DNA of 64,000 nt, taken from Malonomonas sp036526255 (lineage in GTDB: Bacteria > Desulfobacterota > Desulfuromonadia > Desulfuromonadales > Geopsychrobacteraceae). A program made the translations under genes and the position numbers. The DNA lies in assembly GCA_036526255.1 (NCBI GenBank), contig DATCYW010000080.1, positions 110,048 to 174,047 on the forward strand. The letters are read 5' to 3'. Below the pieces are notes generated by a model. The model had not been told where the DNA came from. It did no database searches and worked only from the letters and a program-made list of their open reading frames with translations. Of the stretch, positions 16,020 to 25,079 are shown in pieces. The first letter of the stretch is position 1. Each line of letters opens with the position of its first letter.

Positions 16020-18065
16020 TTATGTGCGGTTCGTGTCGACGCTTCTGATCTGTGCGATGAAAATATCTGCTATTTCAGGATCGAATTGCGTACCACGGTG
16101 ATTTTTAATTTCACTCAACGCAACCTCCACAGGAAGCGCTTTGCGGTACGGGCGATCTGAGGTCATGGCATCGAAGCTGTCAGTTATGGCGAGAATTCTT
16201 GCCTCTATCAATAGCTCATCGCCGCAGATCCCCAGTGGGTAGCCTTTGCCATCGTAGCGTTCGTGGTGCTGGCCGATGATCTTGCGGACTTGCGCCATAA
16301 AGTGGATCGGGCTGAGGATGCGCATGCCGATGAGGGGGTGTTCTTGGAGCTTGTCAATATCGTTAAGCGAAAGATCCCCTACTTTGTGCAGCAGGGAGAC
16401 GTCGATGCCAATTTTGCCGATGTCATGCAGAATGGCGGCCTGCTCCAGGTCTTTGAGCACAGCTTCATCAAGGTTCAGCTTATGCGCCAGCGCCAGGGAG
16501 TAACGAGTGACCCGTTCGGAGTGACCACGAGTGTAGGGGTCGCTGGCTTCAATTGCTGATACCAGCGCCTGGACGGTGCTCAGGTAGGTGTTCTGCTGGT
16601 CTTCGTAGAGTCGCGCGTTCTGGATTGCGACGCTCGCCTGTGCCGAGATAGTTGAGAGCAGCTCAAGATCCGGCTCGTAGAATGGTGAGCCGTCGGGCTT
16701 GTTGGCAATCGTGATGGTGCCGAACACTTCTTCGCAGACGATTAGCGGCGCGCAGATAACTGAATCGCGGGTAAATCCCAGCCGGCTCATGCGGGAGAAT
16801 TCAGGTTTATTGTCGATCTTCGCAATCAACAGGGGGGCACGGTTTTTAATGACCCAGTGTGACGCACCGCCAGGGCTGAGCGGGATCTCCATCTCTGGAT
16901 CATAGTTCCCCGGGGGAATACCGCACGCATCGCCAATACTCAGGTTGTCGTTATCTTTATCGTAGAGAAGAATGTAGCCGATATCAGCGCCCAGAGAGTC
17001 GAGGGCTTTGCGCAGCAGCAGGTTAAAAAGGCTTTTCAGGTCCATGGTCGAGTTGATCACCAGACCCATTTCGTAAAGCGACGACAGGCGTTTAACCGCT
17101 TGAGCAAGGGTGGTGTTGCGATCTTCCAGTTCGCTGGCAAGGTCAGCGATCTTGAAGTTGGCGCCTTCGACTTCTTCAATCCGTTCTTCCAGGTTGATAT
17201 TGAGCAGCTCGATTTCGTTCAGACGTTCTTCAAGGGTCAGGTTCATGCTGGCAATTTTGTCTTTATGTAGCAGTTTTTCGCGGTTGACGGCCAGTTCGCG
17301 TTCAAAGTGAACGGTTGATTCGAGCAGCGTCTTCAGACGCTCGACCATGCGGTTGTACTTTTCTGCCAGTAGCGACATTTCCCGTGAATTCTGGACTGAT
17401 GCGTTTGCGTCGCTGAAGTTGCCCTGCTCCAGTTCGGTCATGGCGGATATTAATTTGCGAATTGGTCTGTCGACATAATGCAGAATGAAAATCACCAGGC
17501 TGACAACCAGGACCGCTAGTAACGAAAGTGATGAAGCAAGGTTGGCTTTTTCGCCGTCATGTTTCAGTTGCTGTAGTATGCAGAGGGAGAGTTCGACAGT
17601 GAAGACACCTAACACGTCTTCCTCTGGACCATGACAGGCGTGACACTGTGTCTGGTTTTCGATCGGCAGGGTGGTGATGTAGGTGGCTCCATCCCGGGTA
17701 GCTTGTGAGAAGCCGGTTGGGTTGCTGCGATAGGTGTTCAGGTTGAAGTCATTAATTGTCTGGCCGATCTCCAGTTGGTTGGTCGACATCAGGATGCGGC
17801 CGGTCTCGTCAAAGATGCGCGGCGAACTGATCGTCTGCTCCGTCTCTATTTTCTGCAGGATATTGATGACGTCGTCATTGCGACCCGTCTGCATCGCCGT
17901 GACGATGCTGTTGTGCATTGCCTGAGCGATAACGCGGCCGCTCTGTCTTGCCACATGCTGGAACATCAGGTCCTGGGTGCGCATGCTGTGCCAGGTCGCG
18001 ACAGTCACTGCGACGATGGTAATCAGGATACTGATGCCCAGAATTTTGATTTTAAGGGAACTCAT
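16020..18065 (-). CDS. Membrane HD-GYP c-di-GMP phosphodiesterase with periplasmic haem motif, HAMP and GAF
   Basis: The 681-residue sensor has membrane helices at about 7-25 and 176-198 enclosing a periplasmic domain. That domain contains one c-type haem motif, CHACH (141-145). HAMP (199-250), a coiled coil (255-325), GAF (335-485) and HD-GYP (about 495-675) follow. The HD-GYP part has HSERVTRYS, the metal pair in ILHDIGKIG (His547-Asp548), HHERYDGKGYP (600-610) and ITDSFDAMTSDRPYR, so c-di-GMP hydrolysis is expected. A redox or gas signal at the haem is an inference. The ribosome site is weak. It is monocistronic. Confidence 0.87.
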   Translation of the reverse strand: MSSLKIKILGISILITIVAVTVATWHSMRTQDLMFQHVARQSGRVIAQAMHNSIVTAMQTGRNDDVINILQKIETEQTISSPRIFDETGRILMSTNQLEIGQTINDFNLNTYRSNPTGFSQATRDGATYITTLPIENQTQCHACHGPEEDVLGVFTVELSLCILQQLKHDGEKANLASSLSLLAVLVVSLVIFILHYVDRPIRKLISAMTELEQGNFSDANASVQNSREMSLLAEKYNRMVERLKTLLESTVHFERELAVNREKLLHKDKIASMNLTLEERLNEIELLNINLEERIEEVEGANFKIADLASELEDRNTTLAQAVKRLSSLYEMGLVINSTMDLKSLFNLLLRKALDSLGADIGYILLYDKDNDNLSIGDACGIPPGNYDPEMEIPLSPGGASHWVIKNRAPLLIAKIDNKPEFSRMSRLGFTRDSVICAPLIVCEEVFGTITIANKPDGSPFYEPDLELLSTISAQASVAIQNARLYEDQQNTYLSTVQALVSAIEASDPYTRGHSERVTRYSLALAHKLNLDEAVLKDLEQAAILHDIGKIGIDVSLLHKVGDLSLNDIDKLQEHPLIGMRILSPIHFMAQVRKIIGQHHERYDGKGYPLGICGDELLIEARILAITDSFDAMTSDRPYRKALPVEVALSEIKNHRGTQFDPEIADIFIAQIRSVDTNRT

Positions 18066-18434
18066 GGTGACCGTTGCTCATCACTGCTTCGCCTAATCGC
18101 TATTTGGATTGCGTCAAATGGCGCAATGTCAAAAACCAGGCAGAGGGATTACAGTTATGTCAGGTTGCTTTACCGTTGTGTTGCCATCAGTAATCAATAA
18201 GATTCAGTTAGTTAGTAAGTACAAATGAGCGTTCTGCCTGTGCTGCTATTTACCCCCTTCGGTTACATTTGCAACTAGCAAGCCATTCGGGGCGCTAAAT
18301 ATATCTGTTCTGCTATGTTAAATCAATTAATTGGCTTGATGTTGAACAATTTGAAAAGGGCAAAATTATTTGACTTTGGGGTGGTTCTATGATTTTCTGT
18401 GTCGCTGGTTTTTGCACGATTTGGAACAGGTTTG
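18066..18434. other. 369-bp divergent intergenic region between the HD-GYP gene and queA
   Basis: This AT-rich region must carry the promoters of both divergent genes, but no convincing -35/-10 pair was found. TTGACT (18370) and TATGAT (18388) are only 12 bp apart. No tRNA, riboswitch or gene was recognised. Confidence 0.5.
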
Positions 18435-19469
18435 ATGCGGCTAGAGGATTTTGATTACAAGCTCCCTGAGGAGTTGATCGCACAGCAACCGGTAACGACG
18501 CGGGATGCCTCACGCCTGTTGTGTCTGGAACGTCGGACGCAAACGGCTAAGTCCAGTCAATTTACTGATATCGTTGATTATTTCCGTTCTGGAGATGTGC
18601 TGGTTGTCAACGACACCAAGGTGATACCGGCACGTTTGCTCGGGCAGAAAAGTACCGGCGGGAAGATAGAAATCTTTCTGGTGCGACGGCTGGAAACCAC
18701 GCTTGCTGAAGAGTGGCTTTGCCTGACGAAAAGCTCCAAATCACCGCGCCCTGGAACCAGGGTCCGCCTGGCGGAAGGCTTTACTGCCGAGGTTCTTGAA
18801 GAGACTGCGGCACCGTACCGTCGGGTTCGTTTTGACTGTCGCGGTGATTTCATGCAGCGGGTTGAAGAGATCGGTCACCTGCCGTTACCGCCCTATATCA
18901 AGCGAGAAGACCGGCAGGAAGACCGTTCGCGTTATCAGACTGTGTTTGCTCGGGAAAGCGGGGCTGTTGCCGCGCCGACGGCGGGTTTGCACTTTACCAA
19001 TGATATTCTGCAGCGACTGCGCGACATCGGCGTTGAAATCGTTCCATTGACGCTGCATGTCGGGTTAGGGACCTTCCTGCCGGTACGGGTCGATGATATC
19101 CGTGAACATAAAATGCACGCCGAACTGTACAGTATCCCCGAGGCGACCGCAGCGGCTATTAACGGCGCGAAGAAAGACGGCCGCAGGGTGTTTGCGCTGG
19201 GGACAACCAGCGCCAGGGCGCTCGAAACAGCGGCCAACGATGATGGCCAATTGCAGGCCGTCAGTGGTGACAGTGAGATCTTTATCTACCCCGGCTATCG
19301 TTTCAAATTGGTCGATGCGCTGATCACGAATTTTCATCTGCCGAAATCCACTTTGCTAATGTTGGTTTCGGCGTTCGCCGGTCAGGATTTCGTCCTGTCC
19401 GCATATCGGCAGGCGGTTGCCGAGCGGTTCCGTTTTTTCAGTTACGGCGACTGCATGTTGATTTTATAA
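18435..19469 (+). CDS. queA: S-adenosylmethionine:tRNA ribosyltransferase-isomerase
   Basis: QueA builds the epoxyqueuosine ring from S-adenosylmethionine on tRNA carrying preQ1. The 344-residue protein starts MRLEDFDYKLPEELIAQ, the standard QueA start. It has VNDTKVIPARL, the GAVAAPTAGLHFT core, the LHVGLGTF segment and ALGTTSARALE. The ATG at 18435 was preferred to an upstream GTG because it gives the conserved N-terminus and follows GGAACAGG. It is the first gene of a queA-tgt-yajC-secD-secF run, and the preceding tRNA-modification step (tgt) is encoded directly after it. Confidence 0.96.
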   Translation: MRLEDFDYKLPEELIAQQPVTTRDASRLLCLERRTQTAKSSQFTDIVDYFRSGDVLVVNDTKVIPARLLGQKSTGGKIEIFLVRRLETTLAEEWLCLTKSSKSPRPGTRVRLAEGFTAEVLEETAAPYRRVRFDCRGDFMQRVEEIGHLPLPPYIKREDRQEDRSRYQTVFARESGAVAAPTAGLHFTNDILQRLRDIGVEIVPLTLHVGLGTFLPVRVDDIREHKMHAELYSIPEATAAAINGAKKDGRRVFALGTTSARALETAANDDGQLQAVSGDSEIFIYPGYRFKLVDALITNFHLPKSTLLMLVSAFAGQDFVLSAYRQAVAERFRFFSYGDCMLIL

Positions 19470-19481
19470 AGCGAGTCGGAT

Positions 19482-20594
19482 TTGTCTGAGTTTACATACG
19501 ATCTTTTACAGCAGGATAATGACTCCCAGGCGCGGCGTGGGCGGATCACCACAGCTCGCGGAGTGATCGAAACGCCGGTGTTCATGCCGGTCGGCACCCA
19601 AGGCACGGTTAAGGGGCTGCTCCCGGAAGCACTGAAAGAGATCGGTGCCCAGATCATTCTGGCCAACACCTACCACCTCTATCTGCGACCGGGGCATGAA
19701 TTGGTTCGCCAGTTGGGCGGTCTGCACAAGTTTATGCACTGGGATCGACCGATCCTGACCGACAGTGGTGGTTTTCAGGTGTTCAGCCTCGGTGACCTGC
19801 GCAAAATTACCGAAGAGGGCGCCTCTTTCCAGTCACATCTCGATGGCAGCAAGCACCTGTTGACGCCGGAACTGTCGATCGAAATCCAGCAGGCGCTTGG
19901 CTCTGACATCATCATGGTTTTTGATGAATGTATCCCGCATCCGGCCGAACGGCAGTACATTGTCGATTCGACCAACCGGTCGGCCCGCTGGGCCAAGCGC
20001 TGTCGCGAGGTGTTGCCGGCAGGTTCTTCGTCGGCGTTGTTCGGCATCGTTCAGGGCGGGATGCACCCGGAACTGCGGCGGCAGAGTGCTGAGCAGCTTC
20101 AGGAGATCGGCTTCGAGGGATACGCTCTGGGAGGCTTGTCGGTCGGCGAAGAGACGTCATTGATGTACGAGATGATGGAATCCAGTCTGCCGCTGTTACC
20201 CAAGGACCGTCCCCGCTATGTGATGGGGGTGGGAACGCCGGAGAATTTGATCGAGGGGATTGCGCGCGGATGTGATATGTTCGACTGCGTTATGCCGACC
20301 CGCAATGCGCGCAACGGCAATCTCTTTACCAGTTTCGGCAGGCTTAGCATCAAACAGGCCAGGTTTCGTGAGGATGCGCAACCGATCGATCCCGATTGCC
20401 AGTGTTACGTGTGCCAGAATTACAGCCGGGCATATTTACGCCATCTGTACATGAGCCAGGAAATACTTGCATCGGTACTTAACACGCACCACAATCTCTA
20501 TTACTATCAGCAGCTGATGGCCGGCGCACGTCAGGCTCTCGAGACGGGAACCTTCACCGCGTACCGGTCAGAATTTTATCGTAAACGTTCGTAG
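19482..20594 (+). CDS. tgt: tRNA-guanine transglycosylase
   Basis: Tgt exchanges guanine 34 for preQ1 in tRNAs with GUN anticodons. The 370-residue protein has TPVFMPVGTQGTVKGL, the catalytic DSGGFQVFSL, VFDECIPHP, the nucleophile region DCVMPTRNARNG, and a zinc site formed by CQCYVCQNY plus a downstream His in NTHHN. A TTG start at 19482 is inferred: no in-frame ATG occurs until inside the conserved domain, and MSEFTYDLLQ fits the family start. It lies 12 bp after queA. Confidence 0.95.
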   Translation: MSEFTYDLLQQDNDSQARRGRITTARGVIETPVFMPVGTQGTVKGLLPEALKEIGAQIILANTYHLYLRPGHELVRQLGGLHKFMHWDRPILTDSGGFQVFSLGDLRKITEEGASFQSHLDGSKHLLTPELSIEIQQALGSDIIMVFDECIPHPAERQYIVDSTNRSARWAKRCREVLPAGSSSALFGIVQGGMHPELRRQSAEQLQEIGFEGYALGGLSVGEETSLMYEMMESSLPLLPKDRPRYVMGVGTPENLIEGIARGCDMFDCVMPTRNARNGNLFTSFGRLSIKQARFREDAQPIDPDCQCYVCQNYSRAYLRHLYMSQEILASVLNTHHNLYYYQQLMAGARQALETGTFTAYRSEFYRKRS

Positions 20595-20660
20595 GTATCG
20601 ACAAACGTAACTTTCAGGTGCCAGATGTGCACCAGAGACACTTTATCAAGGAGGAACACC

Positions 20661-20966
20661 ATGGTTTCAGAAGCATTCGCAATGGCAGGACAGTCCGGGG
20701 CTGGTGGGCAGCAGGGTTATGAAGGAATCATCATGCTGGTGGCGATGTTCGCCATCTTCTACTTTCTGCTGATCCGTCCGCAGCAGAAGCGTGCCAAGCA
20801 GCACAAAGAGCTGGTCGGTGCCGCTGCTGTCGGTGATCAGATCATCACGGCCGGTGGTATTCACGGCAAGATTGCTTCGGTTGACGAAAGCACCATCACG
20901 CTCGAAATCGCCACCGGTGTTAAAATCAAAATGAACCGCTCTGCAATCACCGAAGTCAAGAAATAA
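20661..20966 (+). CDS. yajC: Sec translocase accessory protein YajC
   Basis: YajC is a single-span inner-membrane protein that associates with SecDF. The 101-residue product has one N-terminal membrane helix (GIIMLVAMFAIFYFLLIRPQ), the diagnostic RPQQKR directly after it, and a cytoplasmic domain with GDQIITAGGIHGKI. The ATG at 20661 follows a strong AAGGAGG; an in-frame start further upstream lacks one. It lies directly before secD and secF, the usual bacterial order. Confidence 0.96.
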   Translation: MVSEAFAMAGQSGAGGQQGYEGIIMLVAMFAIFYFLLIRPQQKRAKQHKELVGAAAVGDQIITAGGIHGKIASVDESTITLEIATGVKIKMNRSAITEVKK

Positions 20967-21035
20967 CCAGCCGCTTGAGTTGCAAAGGCCCATTGCGGGC
21001 CTGCTGTTGAATGTCCAAAGGGAGATACGACGCAG

Positions 21036-22634
21036 ATGTCCAATAGTCTAAAATACCGGAGTGCGCTGGTTATATGCTGTCTGGTGCTGGCCCTCTTTTC
21101 ACTGGCACCAACCCTGATGCGCGACAGCCTGCCGCAGTGGTGGCTTGATGCTTTCGATCCGATCCATCTGGGGCTTGACCTGCAGGGCGGGATGCATCTG
21201 GTGCTTGGTGTCGATGTCGATAAAGCGGTCGAGAGCCGTATCGATACCATCATCGACCAGACCGAAACCCAGCTGCGCGAGAAGGATATCATCTTCAAGC
21301 GTCTCGAGCGTCGCCAGGGTGACCGGTTGGTGATCTATGTCTACGATGAAGCGGAAGGCGCGAAGGTCGATGTGCTGATGACCGAAAATTACCCTTCTCT
21401 CGAAGCGGAAACCTTCACCGGTGTCGGCGGCTACATCGAAAAACACTTCCGTTTGAGTGATAATGAAATCGCCAACGTCAAGGATTATGCTGTCCGTCAG
21501 GCGCTGGAGACCATGCGTAATCGGGTCGATCAATTCGGCGTCAGTGAGCCGACCCTGCAGCGGCAGAGCGGCAACCGGATTCTGATTCAGCTGCCGGGCG
21601 TCAAGGATCCCGAACGGGCGATCTCTTTGTTGGGAAAAACCGCGCGGCTTGAATTTAAAATGGTCGCTGAACAGGCGAACGTTCAGGATGCTCTGGCCGG
21701 AAATCTGGCCGACGGCACCCAGCTTCTTTACGAGCGTAACACCAATCCTTCGACCGGCGCGGTGACCGAAACCCCGCTGGTGGTCGAGACTAAGACGGTG
21801 CTGACCGGTGATCTGCTCTCCGACGCCAATGTCCGCATTGATACCCGCTTCAACGACCCCTACGTTTCCATCGACTTCAACGCTGTCGGTGCCAAGCGGT
21901 TCGATCAGCTGACGGCTGCCAATGTCGGCAAACGGATGGCGATCGTGCTGGATAACACCATCTATTCGGCGCCGGTGATCCGTGAGCGGATTTCCGGTGG
22001 CAGCGCGCAGATTTCAGGCTCCTTCACTTCGCAGGAAGCGACCGACCTGGCGATCGTGCTGCGCGCAGGTTCTTTGCCGGCACCGGTCAAAATCCTCGAA
22101 AACCGGACCGTCGGGCCCTCCCTCGGACAGGATTCCATCGATCGCGGCATCAAGTCGATCCTGATCGGCGGCCTGCTGGTAGTGATCGCCATGATCATCT
22201 ACTATCAGCTGTCGGGTGTGGTCGCCGTTGTCGCGCTGGTGCTTAATCTGTTCTTCATTGCGGCGATGCTTTCACTGTTCGGCGCGACCTTGACCCTGCC
22301 CGGTCTGGCCGGAGTTGTCTTGACGGTCGGTATGGCGGTCGATGCCAACGTGCTGATTTTCGAACGGATTCGCGAAGAACTGCGGCTAGGGAAAGCGCCG
22401 AAAATTGCACTTGAGTCGGGTTACGGTAAGGCCTTCTGGACCATTATCGATGCCAACATGACCACGCTGCTTGCGGCGCTGGTGTTGTTTCAGTTCGGTA
22501 CTGGTCCGGTCAAGGGGTTCGCAGTCACCCTGTCGATCGGCATTATCGCCTCGCTGTTTACCGCAATTTTCGTTTCGCGGGTGTTCTTCGACATCTTCCT
22601 GCATGACCGTAACGTCAAGCGGCTGAGTATATAA
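21036..22634 (+). CDS. secD: Protein translocase subunit SecD
   Basis: SecD works with SecF as a proton-driven motor that assists protein release on the periplasmic side. The 532-residue protein has a first membrane helix (about 10-28), the LGLDLQGGMHLVLGVD motif, a large periplasmic region, and the C-terminal membrane domain of five helices with LTLPGLAGVVLTVGMAVDAN and FERIREELRLGK. Length is normal. AAAGGGAG precedes the ATG. Spacing to secF is 13 bp. Confidence 0.97.
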   Translation: MSNSLKYRSALVICCLVLALFSLAPTLMRDSLPQWWLDAFDPIHLGLDLQGGMHLVLGVDVDKAVESRIDTIIDQTETQLREKDIIFKRLERRQGDRLVIYVYDEAEGAKVDVLMTENYPSLEAETFTGVGGYIEKHFRLSDNEIANVKDYAVRQALETMRNRVDQFGVSEPTLQRQSGNRILIQLPGVKDPERAISLLGKTARLEFKMVAEQANVQDALAGNLADGTQLLYERNTNPSTGAVTETPLVVETKTVLTGDLLSDANVRIDTRFNDPYVSIDFNAVGAKRFDQLTAANVGKRMAIVLDNTIYSAPVIRERISGGSAQISGSFTSQEATDLAIVLRAGSLPAPVKILENRTVGPSLGQDSIDRGIKSILIGGLLVVIAMIIYYQLSGVVAVVALVLNLFFIAAMLSLFGATLTLPGLAGVVLTVGMAVDANVLIFERIREELRLGKAPKIALESGYGKAFWTIIDANMTTLLAALVLFQFGTGPVKGFAVTLSIGIIASLFTAIFVSRVFFDIFLHDRNVKRLSI

Positions 22635-22647
22635 GGAGATTGACGTC

Positions 22648-23556
22648 ATGCAGTTGATCAAGCCGGATACAAATTTTGATTTTATTGGTAAGCGCAAGCT
22701 GGCGATGATTTTATCCGCCATTCTGATCCTGGTTGGTATCACCTCGCTGGTCGTCAATGGCGGTCCGAAATACGGGATCGACTTTGCCGGCGGTACGCTG
22801 GTGCAGGTCAAGTTTTCCAAGGCAACCGACGCCGCCGAGGTCAAGAAATCCCTCTCAGGGCTGGATCTTGGCAATCCTGTGGTGCAGTATTTCGGTGAAG
22901 ACCAGGACGAGTTCATGATCCGGGTCGAGAAAAGTTCTGCCGAGCTGCAGGGCTTTTCACTGCAGATTCTGACTGCGCTGGAGCAGACCTACGAAAAAGG
23001 GAACGTCGATGTTCGCCGGGTCGAAATGGTCGGCCCACAGGTCGGTAAGGATCTGCGTAACAAAGGACTTCAGGCGCTGCTCTATGCCCTGCTGGGGATT
23101 CTGGTTTATGTCTCCTGGCGGTTTGAGTTCCGCTTTGCGGTTGGTGCCATCATTGCCCTGGCCCATGACGTTATGATCACTTTGGCGGCGTTCAGTATCT
23201 TCGGTAAAGAGATCGATCTGCCGATTATTGCCGCCTTTCTGGCGATTATCGGTTACTCGCTGAACGACACCATCATCGTTTACGACCGGATTCGCGAGAA
23301 CCTCGGCAAGCACCACAAAGAGAGCTTTGTCTTCGTCGTTAATCGCAGCATCAACGAGACCCTTTCACGAACCCTGTTGACCTCTGGCACCACCTTGCTG
23401 GTGGTTCTGGCGCTGTTTGTGCTGGGTGGTGGGGTCATTCACAACTTCGCTTTCGCAATGCTGGTCGGGATTCTGGTCGGAACTTATTCATCGATCTTTG
23501 TCGCCAGCCCAATCCTGATTTACTGGGAAGAGCGTAAGGCAGCGCGGACTAAATAG
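22648..23556 (+). CDS. secF: Protein translocase subunit SecF
   Basis: SecF pairs with SecD in the inner membrane. The 302-residue product has a first helix at about 15-32, the YGIDFAGGTLVQVKF motif, a small periplasmic domain, and five C-terminal helices with the SLNDTIIVYDRIREN motif and NETLSRTLLTSGTTLL. AAGGAG precedes the ATG at 22648. It closes the yajC-secDF group. Confidence 0.97.
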   Translation: MQLIKPDTNFDFIGKRKLAMILSAILILVGITSLVVNGGPKYGIDFAGGTLVQVKFSKATDAAEVKKSLSGLDLGNPVVQYFGEDQDEFMIRVEKSSAELQGFSLQILTALEQTYEKGNVDVRRVEMVGPQVGKDLRNKGLQALLYALLGILVYVSWRFEFRFAVGAIIALAHDVMITLAAFSIFGKEIDLPIIAAFLAIIGYSLNDTIIVYDRIRENLGKHHKESFVFVVNRSINETLSRTLLTSGTTLLVVLALFVLGGGVIHNFAFAMLVGILVGTYSSIFVASPILIYWEERKAARTK

Positions 23557-23575
23557 AAGGTTGACGGGAGTATTT

Positions 23576-24142
23576 ATGAAAAAAGAATCAATTCTTTTTA
23601 TCGTTATCGCCCTGCTGGTTGGGTTGTTGGTGGGGATTATTGTCACCAATGCCAGAAAAGATTCTCCATCCAATGCAGGTTCATCGTCTCCTGCTTCGGC
23701 GCCCTCTGTCAATTATCAGCAGCAGATAAAAATGTTGCAGGATGTGGTCAGCAAAGAGCCGGGCAACCGTAATGCCTGGGTGCAACTTGGGCACAATTAT
23801 TTTGATTCTGATCAGCCGATGCTGGCGATCGATGCCTACGACAAAGCGCTGGCAATCGACGGCAATGACGCAAATGTGTTGACCGACCAAGGGGTGATGT
23901 TTCGCCGACTCGGCTGGTTTGATCGTGCCGTAGAGAACTTCGTCAAAGCGAGCAATATCAGCCCGAATCATCAGCAGAGCCTTTATAATCTGGGTATCGT
24001 CTATCGCTATGATCTGCAGGACATCCCCAAGGCGATTGCTGCCTGGGAAAGATACATTAATCTCAATCCGAGCGGTGCCGGTGCCGCGCAGGTCCGCGGT
24101 GAACTGGAACAGTTAAAGTCGCTTCCAGCTGCTCGGCAGTAA
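23576..24142 (+). CDS. Membrane-anchored TPR protein
   Basis: The 188-residue protein has one N-terminal membrane helix (about 5-26), a Ser/Pro/Ala linker, and three or more tetratricopeptide repeats (about 60-165; for example NAWVQLGHNYFDSDQPMLAI and SLYNLGIVYRYDLQDIPKAI). TPR proteins of this plan resemble the CcmH/NrfG C-terminal type and act as periplasmic adaptors, but no partner is visible. The ATG at 23576 follows GGGAG with 5-bp spacing. It starts 19 bp after secF and ends at a terminator, so it is probably the last gene of the sec transcript. Confidence 0.75.
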   Translation: MKKESILFIVIALLVGLLVGIIVTNARKDSPSNAGSSSPASAPSVNYQQQIKMLQDVVSKEPGNRNAWVQLGHNYFDSDQPMLAIDAYDKALAIDGNDANVLTDQGVMFRRLGWFDRAVENFVKASNISPNHQQSLYNLGIVYRYDLQDIPKAIAAWERYINLNPSGAGAAQVRGELEQLKSLPAARQ

Positions 24143-24155
24143 TTTCAAATAGGTT

Positions 24156-24187
24156 CAGGCCGGGCATCCCCCGGCCTGTTCTTTTTT
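24156..24187 (+). terminator. Intrinsic terminator after the TPR gene
   Basis: Nine-base perfect arms (24156-24164 and 24170-24178) with a 5-nt loop are followed by a T-rich tail to 24187. The tail ends just before the ribosome site of the next gene, so it may also act as an attenuator for that gene. Confidence 0.8.
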
Positions 24188-24197
24188 CAGGGTTGCT

Positions 24198-25079
24198 ATG
24201 CTCTCAGATCACTTCATGATTCGCACAGTTCTCTTTCTCTCTCTCTTCCTTCTGCTCTCCGGTTGCCTCAAGGCCACACAGCCGGTTGTAATTACCGGCG
24301 AGCTACAGGGGCAGCAGTACTGGCAGGGGATCGTTTATCTGCGCGGTGATGTCGTGCTGCCCGCGGATGCAGAGCTGACCATTGCTCCGGGAACTCAGGT
24401 GGTGTTTCTATTGCCTGAAGCAGGCGAAGATCATTTCATCGAGCACCCCTATTTCCCTGGCAGCGAACTGATCGTCCGTGGCCAAATTTCCGCTATCGGC
24501 ACGGCAGAGGCGCCGATACGGTTCCGTTCATCCGATCCGCAGGCCGGGGCGGGCAGCTGGGGCGGCATCAATATTGAGGATTCTGAAGCCGCGGCCTTCA
24601 GTTACTGCTCTTTTCAGCAGGCGGACAGCGCCCTGCATGCGCGCAATTCTTGGATGACTGTCGAGCATTCGCACTTTTTCAACAATCTGGTTGGGATCCG
24701 TTTTCACGATACCGATATATTGATTGAGAACAACCTGCTGCATGACAACGGCGCGGCCATCCGTTTTCATTACGGCGCGCCGGTGATCTGTAAAAACGAA
24801 ATCCGCGACAATCAAAAAGGGCTGTTTATCACCTCCGCCCCCTGGGGTTATACCATTGAAAACAACAGCTTCCTGAATAACCGTCCCTATCAGATCAGTC
24901 TTGGTGAAGGGGTCACGCAGCCGGTTCAGTTGCGGAATAATTTCTGGGGAGCGGATGCTGTGACCGGGCTGGAACCCTACCTTTACGACCGTCGCGTTGA
25001 TGAATGGCTTGGGCCGATAAATTATCTGCCGCAGCGCATTGAGCCGGATAAAGATGCAGGGATCCGATGGAACCGGTAA
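24198..25079 (+). CDS. Lipoprotein with right-handed parallel beta-helix
   Basis: The 293-residue protein has a lipoprotein signal ending at LLLSGC (Cys23). A region of short Asn/Asp-rich turns (about 60-250) with IENNLLHDNGAAIRF and GYTIENNSFLNNRPYQISL is characteristic of parallel beta-helix (NosD/pectate-lyase-like) folds. It probably binds or cleaves a polysaccharide, or is structural, at the envelope; no catalytic residues can be assigned. CAGGG precedes the ATG. recJ begins inside its last codons (13-bp overlap), so the two are translated from one transcript. Confidence 0.75.
   Translation: MLSDHFMIRTVLFLSLFLLLSGCLKATQPVVITGELQGQQYWQGIVYLRGDVVLPADAELTIAPGTQVVFLLPEAGEDHFIEHPYFPGSELIVRGQISAIGTAEAPIRFRSSDPQAGAGSWGGINIEDSEAAAFSYCSFQQADSALHARNSWMTVEHSHFFNNLVGIRFHDTDILIENNLLHDNGAAIRFHYGAPVICKNEIRDNQKGLFITSAPWGYTIENNSFLNNRPYQISLGEGVTQPVQLRNNFWGADAVTGLEPYLYDRRVDEWLGPINYLPQRIEPDKDAGIRWNR

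Noticed and set aside
18370..18393. TTGACT and TATGAT before queA as a promoter
   Set aside because: The spacer is only 12 bp, too short for sigma70.
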